DNA from: Akkermansia muciniphila
GTDB taxonomy: Bacteria; Verrucomicrobiota; Verrucomicrobiia; Verrucomicrobiales; Akkermansiaceae
Assembly: GCA_945873305.1 (NCBI GenBank)
Contig: CAMCCX010000019.1
Span: 1 to 39,633 of the forward strand
Direction of reading: 5' to 3'
DNA length: 39,633 nt
Below are positions 27,460-33,690 of the stretch, piece after piece (position 1 is the first letter of the stretch; the number at the start of each line of letters is the position of its first letter). Below the pieces are notes generated by a model, which searched no databases, was not told the origin of the DNA, and was given only the letters and a program-made list of their open reading frames with translations. Made by a program: the position numbers and the translations under genes.

Positions 27460-27493
27460 CGCACGGACCAGGGTCACGCAGTCTCCCGCCCTC

Positions 27494-28354
27494 ATGTCCC
27501 GTCTCGGATTGATTCTCAAACTCAGCTGCCGCGACCAACCCGGCATCGTCGCCAAGGTCGCCAACTACGTCGCCGGCCATCGCGGCAACCTCATCGAATT
27601 CGCCCAGTTTTCCGACCAACTCGGCGGCAAATTTTTCGCCCGCCTCGAAATCGAAACCGCGGACCTGGATGTCGATGTTCAGGATTTCATCGACGGCTTC
27701 GGCACCCTTGGCCGCTCCTTGCAGGCGGAATGGCATTTCCGCCGCCTTCCCTACCGCATGAAAACCGCCGTGCTCGTCACCAAAACCGACCACTGCCTCA
27801 ACGAAATCCTCTGGCGCGCCGAACTCGACGAACTCCCCATCGAAATCACCTCGATCATCGGCAACCGCCCCAACTGCCGCCCCATCGCCGAGCGGGCCAA
27901 CATCCCGTTTCATCAAATCGACATGGACGGAGAAAACCGCCAGGCCGGCTTCGCGCGCATCCGCGAAATGATCGTCGAGCAAGACGTCGAACTCATCGTG
28001 CTCGCCCGATTCATGCAAATCCTGCCAGACGATTTCTGCCGCGATTTCGCCGGAGGCATCATCAACATCCATCACAGCTTCCTGCCCGCCTTCATCGGCG
28101 CAAACCCCTACAAACAAGCCTACGAACGGGGCGTGAAATTGATCGGTGCCACCTGCCACTACGTCACGGCCGACCTCGACGCCGGCCCCATCATCGAGCA
28201 GGAGGTGGACCGCGTGCAACACTTCCACACGCCCAACGACCTCGTCCGCCTCGGTCGCCACTGCGAGCGGATCGCCCTCGCCAAAGGGATCCGCTTTCAC
28301 GTCCACGACCGGACCATCATCGACGGCCACCGGGCGATCGTTTTCCCGGATTAA
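27494..28354 (+). CDS. purU: Formyltetrahydrofolate deformylase
   Basis: 286 residues. The N-terminal ACT domain (residues 1-80) starts LGLILKLSCRDQPGIVAKVA. The C-terminal formyltransferase-like domain has the catalytic block NIHHSFLPAFIGANPYKQAY, and GATCHYVTADLDAGPIIEQ with the Asp of the Asn-His-Asp triad. The enzyme hydrolyses 10-formyl-THF to formate and THF and supplies formate for purine synthesis. It ends 58 bases before the tRNA-Ser gene. Confidence 0.93.
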   Translation: MSRLGLILKLSCRDQPGIVAKVANYVAGHRGNLIEFAQFSDQLGGKFFARLEIETADLDVDVQDFIDGFGTLGRSLQAEWHFRRLPYRMKTAVLVTKTDHCLNEILWRAELDELPIEITSIIGNRPNCRPIAERANIPFHQIDMDGENRQAGFARIREMIVEQDVELIVLARFMQILPDDFCRDFAGGIINIHHSFLPAFIGANPYKQAYERGVKLIGATCHYVTADLDAGPIIEQEVDRVQHFHTPNDLVRLGRHCERIALAKGIRFHVHDRTIIDGHRAIVFPD

Positions 28355-28412
28355 AATGAAATTGGAGGCTTTACAAACCCAAGCCACCCGCTCAATTTCC
28401 GCCTCCGTTCAA

Positions 28413-28502
28413 GGAGAGGTGGTCGAGTGGTCTATGGCACCTGATTCGAAATCAGACGTAGTGTAACAGCTACCGTGGGTTCAAATCCCACCCTCTCCGC
28501 CA
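28413..28502 (+). tRNA. tRNA-Ser (anticodon CGA), with encoded CCA
   Basis: 90 bases fold as a class II tRNA. The acceptor stem GGAGAGG pairs with CCTCTCC, followed by G and CCA at 28500..28502. The T arm carries the GTGGGTTCAAATCCCAC sequence. A variable arm with a GTAG/CTAC stem gives the long extra arm of serine tRNAs. The anticodon loop TTCGAAA holds CGA at 28447..28449, reading UCG. The first anticodon-stem pair is a C-A mismatch, the other four pair. The gene is intact and lies just left of the phage integrase, and is its likely attachment site. Confidence 0.93.
28465..28502 (+). other. Probable attachment site (attL) in the 3' part of tRNA-Ser
   Basis: The integrase gene begins about 118 bases past the tRNA 3' end, in the arrangement typical of elements that integrate into tRNA genes and rebuild the 3' end. 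The T-arm and 3' acceptor strand (28465..28502) is the most likely crossover core. The matching direct repeat should lie beyond the right edge, so it cannot be confirmed here. Confidence 0.6.
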
Positions 28503-28573
28503 ACTGGTTGCTCAATCGACGCAACTGATACGCCATCAACAACTTGCGAGCCGTCAGAGCAAACCGGGACAGA

Positions 28574-28600
28574 TTTTCCTGACAGTTTTTCTGACAAGTT
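28574..28600 (+). repeat. Direct repeat near the integrase start (candidate arm sites)
   Basis: Two copies of TTTTYCTGACARRTT-like sequence (CTGACA at 28579..28584 and 28591..28596, 12 bases apart) lie between the tRNA and the integrase. Spaced repeats here would fit arm-type integrase or excisionase binding sites. Tentative. Confidence 0.35.
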
Positions 28601-28619
28601 GACTCGAAAGCCGGGGTCT

Positions 28620-29948
28620 ATGACCCGGAAACGCAAACGCCGTAGCAGTGTCGTGGAAATCGGCAACGGTCCCGCGAGAATCAAAATCTACACGATGAAC
28701 CGTCGGGATGGTTATCCCGAGTTCACGCTTTCATGGAAGGAGGCGGCCAGGCGCAAGACGCGCAGCTTCTCCTCGATGGATGAAGCACGGATGATCGCCC
28801 AGCAGATCAGCGTCCGTCTGACCAATGGCTGGACGGCCGCCGATGAAGCGACCCGCCGCGACATCGACCTGCTCCGCCACTGCGAGCAAGTAGCTCGGGA
28901 GCATGGAGTCGGTCTTTCCGCCGCGATGGACGAATGGGCCAGCGCACGGAAAGCCGCAGGTGAAATCCCACTGTCCGATGCGGTGCGGTTCTATCAAGCA
29001 AACCGGGCAGATCTATTTGCCGTCCGCACCAACGTCCAGGTAGCCGCCGAGTTCGTCGTGTCGCTGAAACGCAAGGGCGTGAGTGCCATCTATGTTCGGA
29101 ACGCGACTAGCAGCCTCAAGCGGGTCACCGATGCCATGCCGGGAAATATCGCAGATGTCAGCGTGGCCGACATCAACCGGTTCCTCGACAGCCTCAAGAC
29201 GCTTGGGCCGGTCAGCAAGAACGGCATTCGGCGCAACCTCGTTACGATGTTTGGATTCGCCAAGAAACAGGGCTACCTCCATCCCGACCGGAAAACTGCT
29301 GCGGAACAGAGCGACTCGTTCAAGGAGCCTGAGAAGGAGATCGAGATTTTTACGCCGGACGAGATGCGTGACATCCTGCTCGCCGCCCACGCCCGCATCC
29401 TGCCGCTCATCGCCATCGGCGGATTTTGCGGAATTCGGTCTGCCGAGGTCGAACGCCTCACCTGGCAGGACATCAAATGGGATCGCGGCCACATCGAGAT
29501 CGCCGGCCACAAGGCGAAGACGGCGGCGCGGCGACTCGTCCCCCTCCCCGAGAATCTCAAGGCGTGGCTTGCGCCATGGCGTGATGAAACCGGCCCTATC
29601 CTCACGATCAGCGATGTATCGGGTGCCTTGGGTGATACCGCAGTGAAGGCGAAAATCCCCGGCGGATGGCGTCAGAATGCCCTCAGACACTCGTTCATCA
29701 GCTATCGAGTATCACTGACAGGCGACGTAGCTCGAACCTCTCTGGAGGCAGGCAACTCCCCGAAAATGATCTTCCGCCACTATCGGGAAATCGTGGATGA
29801 GGAAGCCGCCCGGACATGGTTCGGGATGACGCCTCCCGATGGCTGGATGCCGACGGGACTCAAGCACAGCCTGCGGGAACGGATGCGGCGCTTACTGGCA
29901 CAAGATGGGACACCGCGTGTTGACAGCGATAACAGTGAGCAATCATGA
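28620..29948 (+). CDS. int: Tyrosine-type phage integrase with Asn in place of both box II histidines
   Basis: 442 residues from the ATG at 28620; a TTG at 28599 would add seven. An N-terminal Arg/Lys-rich segment and a core-binding domain precede the catalytic domain. GFCGIRSAEVERLTW carries the box I arginine; AGHKAKTAARRL the lysine; NALRHSFISY the box II arginine, with Asn where His is usual; EAGNSPKMIF has Asn where the second His is usual; and FRHYREIV holds the tyrosine. It is the gene next to tRNA-Ser and probably mediates integration there. Its end overlaps the following small HTH gene as ATGA. Confidence 0.9.
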   Translation: MTRKRKRRSSVVEIGNGPARIKIYTMNRRDGYPEFTLSWKEAARRKTRSFSSMDEARMIAQQISVRLTNGWTAADEATRRDIDLLRHCEQVAREHGVGLSAAMDEWASARKAAGEIPLSDAVRFYQANRADLFAVRTNVQVAAEFVVSLKRKGVSAIYVRNATSSLKRVTDAMPGNIADVSVADINRFLDSLKTLGPVSKNGIRRNLVTMFGFAKKQGYLHPDRKTAAEQSDSFKEPEKEIEIFTPDEMRDILLAAHARILPLIAIGGFCGIRSAEVERLTWQDIKWDRGHIEIAGHKAKTAARRLVPLPENLKAWLAPWRDETGPILTISDVSGALGDTAVKAKIPGGWRQNALRHSFISYRVSLTGDVARTSLEAGNSPKMIFRHYREIVDEEAARTWFGMTPPDGWMPTGLKHSLRERMRRLLAQDGTPRVDSDNSEQS

Positions 29949-30172
29949 AAGCACTCACTCACACCACCAACGATCCGGCGACGAAGAACGATCCCATTCT
30001 GATCAAAAAGAAGGAACTCGCAAAACGGCTCTCAGTCAGCCCCCACACGATTGATGCGTGGGTTCAGCGTCGTGAAATACCGTGCATCAAAGTGACTCCT
30101 CGACTTTATCTCTACGAAGTCGAGGCAGTCATGGACGCCATCCGGAAGAAATACGGAACCAACGCCGCCTGA
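29945..30172 (+). CDS. Small excisionase-type helix-turn-helix protein
   Basis: 75 residues. A MerR/excisionase-type winged helix is seen: LIKKKELAKRLSVSPHTIDAWVQR, then REIPCIKV with an LYEVEAVMDAIRKKYG helix. Translationally coupled to the integrase by a 4-base overlap. In such a position it is a directionality factor (Xis-like) or a small regulator. Followed by a terminator. Confidence 0.8.
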   Translation: MKALTHTTNDPATKNDPILIKKKELAKRLSVSPHTIDAWVQRREIPCIKVTPRLYLYEVEAVMDAIRKKYGTNAA

Positions 30173-30183
30173 TTCCTGAACAC

Positions 30184-30221
30184 GAAAAACCCCGGACGGT
30201 GAAAGCCATCCGGGGTTTTTC
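30184..30221. terminator. Bidirectional Rho-independent terminator
   Basis: A 13-bp perfect stem GAAAAACCCCGGA/TCCGGGGTTTTTC with a 12-base loop lies between the plus-strand HTH gene and the convergent minus-strand holin-like gene. A-run and T-run on either side make it active in both directions. Confidence 0.9.
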
Positions 30222-30227
30222 ATTGGT

Positions 30228-30416
30228 TCACTTTCGCCTCAGTTTTCGAGCCATGCTGACGAGCGACATGATGCCCACGGCCAGACCGACGAGCAGCGAC
30301 GCCACGCGCAGGTGCCATTCGACCTGCTCTTGGAACGACGTGATGAGGCCGACCACCGGCGAGGCGATGCCGACGATGGCTTTGGAGACGTAGTCTAAGT
30401 CGATGGGTGCGCGCAT
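30228..30416 (-). CDS. Small two-TM protein, holin-like
   Basis: 62 residues with two hydrophobic segments (about 10-26 and 36-52: IVGIASPVVGLITSF and ASLLVGLAVGIMSLV) and a basic C-terminus (RKLRRK). That layout is like class II holins. It is the last gene of the minus-strand block, where phage lysis genes often sit, but no endolysin is visible in the window. Function is inferred from size and layout. Confidence 0.5.
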   Translation of the reverse strand: MRAPIDLDYVSKAIVGIASPVVGLITSFQEQVEWHLRVASLLVGLAVGIMSLVSMARKLRRK

Positions 30417-30432
30417 TGGCAGAGGGCGGGTG

Positions 30433-30843
30433 TCAATCCTTGGGCTTGGCTGGTGGCGAGTTTTTCAAATTCATCTTTCCTTCGAAAATGGAGAGCCAGA
30501 GGTTGTTGTGGGTCTTGGCCGCAGCGTTCCCCCCGTAGTTCGGGCGGTCGGCTGCGGTCTTGACGCTGAGCAGGGTTTTCTTGTCGGCCAGCGGAGCGAA
30601 GCGCCACTGCGCACTGAAAACCTCAGCGGACTTCGACTGTTTATGAGTGGCTCTCAGAAACTCCGCGAACCTCGCACGCTCATGGTTGGCTCTCAGATCC
30701 GCGCCGAACTTCGCCTGCTCCTTCAACCGCAGCAGGGACTTGAGTGCGAGCACCGTCGGGTCCGTGGCGCTGGGATCGGCAGCCTGCCCCGCCGCCGGAA
30801 CGACGAGACAGATGATGGTCAACAGTGGAAGGACGTTCTTCAT
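30433..30843 (-). CDS. Exported protein of unknown function
   Basis: 136 residues. The first 20 residues form a Sec signal (KNVLPLLTIICLVVPAAGQA). The mature part is charged and helical (LRLKEQAKFGADLRANHERA) with a C-terminal Lys/Pro-rich end. No family recognised. It lies between the holin-like gene (16 bases downstream of it) and another exported protein gene, with a 3-base gap on that side. Confidence 0.65.
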   Translation of the reverse strand: MKNVLPLLTIICLVVPAAGQAADPSATDPTVLALKSLLRLKEQAKFGADLRANHERARFAEFLRATHKQSKSAEVFSAQWRFAPLADKKTLLSVKTAADRPNYGGNAAAKTHNNLWLSIFEGKMNLKNSPPAKPKD

Positions 30844-30846
30844 GGC

Positions 30847-31527
30847 TCACTGGTCGAGTTGGAGAGCGACGAGGTCGGCGGAGATTTCCGCGAGCCACGC
30901 GTTGGAGGCGGCATCACGCGCCGGGATGGCAAGCACGAGATTCTTCTGCTTCTGGGTAACTGCAATCTGTTCAGCCTTGGGAAGCGTGCTGCGGTAGAAC
31001 TTGAAGAACGCCCGGTTGTCGTGTGCGCTGCGATCCCTAATCACTGCCCACGCGGCGTCTCTGAACGCTGGCGTGGCATTCGGATGCGTGGCCAGATTAC
31101 CCGCCAGGGCTGGAGCAGCTTCGAGCATTTCGCTTGTCCAGTCCTCCATGTTGTTGTCCCAGAACTTGACCATCGCCCGGACGACACTCATGCCCTTGCC
31201 GGTCTTGTCAGTCTTGGCAAGCGCACGAGTCGCCGCAACACGCGCTGGCTCCCCGCCCTGCGCCTTTGCCACCGCCATCACGATCCACGCCTCCATCGCG
31301 GTGACGGTGGTTCCCTCCAAGACGGCATCCTTAATGGCGACGCCTTCCGGTGTGGCTGCTACTGCCGCCCCTGCATCCGGGTTTCCCGCATCAGAGCGGA
31401 TCTGGACAAGGGCGAGCCACGCGGTTTCATTGGCCGAGTGGACGGAGATGACAGGCTGTTCCGTTTGAGCTTGCAGGCTGATAACCCCTGCGAGAAGCAG
31501 GGCCGATAGTGTTTGTGCTAGTTTCAT
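30847..31527 (-). CDS. Exported Ala-rich protein of unknown function
   Basis: 226 residues. A Sec signal (KLAQTLSALLLAGVISLQAQ) precedes an alanine-rich soluble domain that is probably mostly alpha-helical, with repeats of hydrophobic-plus-small residues such as GEPARVAATRALAKTDK. No known domain was recognised. Closely packed with the preceding and following exported protein genes, so the three are likely to be made together late in the phage cycle or as a lysogeny cargo. Confidence 0.6.
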   Translation of the reverse strand: MKLAQTLSALLLAGVISLQAQTEQPVISVHSANETAWLALVQIRSDAGNPDAGAAVAATPEGVAIKDAVLEGTTVTAMEAWIVMAVAKAQGGEPARVAATRALAKTDKTGKGMSVVRAMVKFWDNNMEDWTSEMLEAAPALAGNLATHPNATPAFRDAAWAVIRDRSAHDNRAFFKFYRSTLPKAEQIAVTQKQKNLVLAIPARDAASNAWLAEISADLVALQLDQ

Positions 31528-31563
31528 TGTTGTTTGGTAGGTGAGAGTGTCAATTCGGGTGGA

Positions 31564-32280
31564 TCACATGGCCTTCCACGAGACTCCGTCGTGGCAGTAG
31601 AACTTGCTGTCGGTGGTATTGAAGTAGAGATCGCCAGCCGCGAAGTCCGTGCCGAAGGTGCCTGTGGGGGCAGTGGTCAAGCGGCCATGAAAACGCATCA
31701 CCGGCTTGTTTCGGGATGTGATGAATCCGTTCCAAGTGATCTTGGCATGGGTCGTGCCGAGGACTTGGATCTCGACTGCCGACTGCGTGGTGGTCTGTCC
31801 GGCGGTGCCGCCGGAAGTGGCGACCAAAAGACCGGGGGTGAACTCCAAGCCGGAAGCGCCGAGCGATAGGTCACGCCACACGGTGAGGGCCGGTGAGGTG
31901 AAATAGGTGTCCTGCGCCGCTTTGACGCCTGCCGCTCCACTGCTACTCCAACCGACCACCGCGATACCATCAGTGGGATTGGGGGTGCGGGCGACGATCG
32001 CATGATTGTCGCGCCCTTGGACGGTTAGCATTCCAGCCACGGTGCCAAACGTGATGCCCGAATTGTTGATCTGCACTTGGCCATTGTTGCCGGAACCGGC
32101 AGCAGTGCGCATCAGCCCGTTGAGCGATAGTAGGCTGTTAGGTTCGAACGTGAGAACGCGGTTGGCCCCCATCACGAGATTGCCCGTGATCTGGTTGTTG
32201 TTCGGGTTCTTGGTGACGGCTGCCGTCTGGGCGAACACACCACCGCTGAGGGCAAGAAGGATGGAAATGCCAAGTTTCAT
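31564..32280 (-). CDS. Fibre-like protein with an N-terminal export signal
   Basis: 238 residues. The start KLGISILLALSGGVFAQTAA looks like a Sec signal, unusual for a tail protein. The body is Gly/Ser/Thr-rich with short repeating strands (NNNQITGNLVMGANRVL, SGNNGQVQINNSG) and ends GDLYFNTTDSKFYCHDG, a common ending of phage and verrucomicrobial fibre-like proteins. It may be a receptor-binding fibre, or an exported surface protein; which one is not decided by sequence. Confidence 0.6.
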   Translation of the reverse strand: MKLGISILLALSGGVFAQTAAVTKNPNNNQITGNLVMGANRVLTFEPNSLLSLNGLMRTAAGSGNNGQVQINNSGITFGTVAGMLTVQGRDNHAIVARTPNPTDGIAVVGWSSSGAAGVKAAQDTYFTSPALTVWRDLSLGASGLEFTPGLLVATSGGTAGQTTTQSAVEIQVLGTTHAKITWNGFITSRNKPVMRFHGRLTTAPTGTFGTDFAAGDLYFNTTDSKFYCHDGVSWKAM

Positions 32281-32286
32281 GGGATG

Positions 32287-33114
32287 TCAGAGGATTTGTT
32301 TCCAGCACCTCGCGTTGTTCGTCGCGTGGTAGTCGTTGGGGCGGATGATGCCGGGCGATGCGGTGGCGCTGGTGCCCGCCTGAAGCTGGTAGAACGAGAG
32401 CGTGCTGCCGACGATGACCCCGAGCACCCGGTCGAGCGGCAGCGTGTTGGAAACGATGGCGGCGAGCGCGTTGGCCCCGGTGCCGGTGAGCGTGGTGATG
32501 GTCGGATCGATCAGGATGCCGCCGGGAAGATGGGCGACGGGCACTTTGCCGCCCGCATCGAGCGGGGCGTATCCGTTCGCCACCCCCTTGTTGGTCTTGA
32601 TTTCGATGCCGGTTGCCGCCGGGTATGCCGGTTCCGCCGAAGTGGGAACTCCCTCGTCGCCCCGGTTCACGTCGTTCTCGACGACCACGAGGAAGGTGCG
32701 CGTGCTGGTCGGTTCGCCCGTGCCTTCGCGCCAGGTGATTTCGCCCATCAGGGTGATTTCGGAAAGCTCTTCGGAGGTGGGCGACCCGACGTTGAGCGCC
32801 GAGTTGAGTTGCAGCGTGTTGAAGCTGATAGAGCATTCGTAGGCAGGTGTGTCGTCGCCCTCCGATGGCATTAACCAGTCCGCGCTGTGTGCGAGATAGG
32901 ATCGGTCGAACTGGTTGCGCGGCTTGATGCCGATCTGGATTTCGAGATTACCGGGATCGCCAATCGTGACGGGCATGATGCCGTTTTCGAGGAACACGAC
33001 TTGGAGTTTGGTCGAGTCGCCGCGCTTGAAGCGCAAAGAGGAAACCGCGCTCCGCTGGCCGGGTCCCTGGATGAGTTGGAGCGTCTCAAGATCGACGTGG
33101 AGCTTCACGCCCAT
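32287..33114 (-). CDS. Phage tail fibre or baseplate-associated protein
   Basis: 275 residues. The first 170 residues are beta-rich (LRFKRGDSTKLQVVFLENG). The middle motif NGYAPLDAGGKVPVAHLPGG is typical of phage tail-fibre connectors (GYAPLDxxGKVPxxyLP), so it is identified as a tail fibre or its shaft attachment. The C-terminus (FYQLQAGTSATASPGIIRPN) resembles a fibre end. It follows the zinc-finger gene by 18 bases. Confidence 0.7.
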   Translation of the reverse strand: MGVKLHVDLETLQLIQGPGQRSAVSSLRFKRGDSTKLQVVFLENGIMPVTIGDPGNLEIQIGIKPRNQFDRSYLAHSADWLMPSEGDDTPAYECSISFNTLQLNSALNVGSPTSEELSEITLMGEITWREGTGEPTSTRTFLVVVENDVNRGDEGVPTSAEPAYPAATGIEIKTNKGVANGYAPLDAGGKVPVAHLPGGILIDPTITTLTGTGANALAAIVSNTLPLDRVLGVIVGSTLSFYQLQAGTSATASPGIIRPNDYHATNNARCWKQIL

Positions 33115-33132
33115 GCGTGCCTGTCAACCGGA

Positions 33133-33690
33133 TCACTTGGCCGGCCATTTGCGCAGCGGGCAGTCCTGCGACCTGAAACGCGCTTTGGCATCGACAAAGC
33201 ATCCGCAGCGGGCGCAGGTCCGGTTCGACCGCAACTGGTCGCATGACGCGCAGACGGCAAGACGCGCCGCCACTTGCTGTGTGGTCAAATTCGGTTGTCT
33301 CTGAACGATGGCTTTCGTTTCAGAGCCAATCGCCTTGGCCAGACTGCCAGCCCTCTTGAGCAATCCCGGTGGTGCTGGCTGGTTGGCCTTGGCATGCGCC
33401 GATTTCCGCGATTTCACTCCACTCCGCCAGGATGATGCGCGTGCAGCGATCATGTCGCCGCCATAGGTTGCGAGAGTCGCTTCCACAACGGGCAATGCAG
33501 CGTTGAGTTCCTTGATGAAGGCATGTCCAGCCTGCGACAACATGCCGTTGGGCAGGAACATTCCTTCGCGTTGCACCGCGTTGAACGCTCGATGCGATTT
33601 CACCGGCATGGCCGATTTCAGCAAAACGCGAAATTGCGGGTCGTCCTGAAACGACTGAAGGCATGAGGGAATGATGTCTTTCTTGTCCAT
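33133..33690 (-). CDS. Small zinc-finger protein of the phage tail module
   Basis: 185 residues from the ATG at 33690, which overlaps the stop of the large upstream gene (TAATG). An open frame extends upstream but lies inside that gene. The C-terminus carries a cysteine cluster CASCDQLRSNRTCARCGCF plus a later C-P, ending in RKWPAK, the pattern of a small zinc-ribbon found in many phages (DUF6171-like). The rest (about 120 residues) is helical with a basic Ala/Lys-rich region. Role unknown. Confidence 0.65.
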   Translation of the reverse strand: MDKKDIIPSCLQSFQDDPQFRVLLKSAMPVKSHRAFNAVQREGMFLPNGMLSQAGHAFIKELNAALPVVEATLATYGGDMIAARASSWRSGVKSRKSAHAKANQPAPPGLLKRAGSLAKAIGSETKAIVQRQPNLTTQQVAARLAVCASCDQLRSNRTCARCGCFVDAKARFRSQDCPLRKWPAK

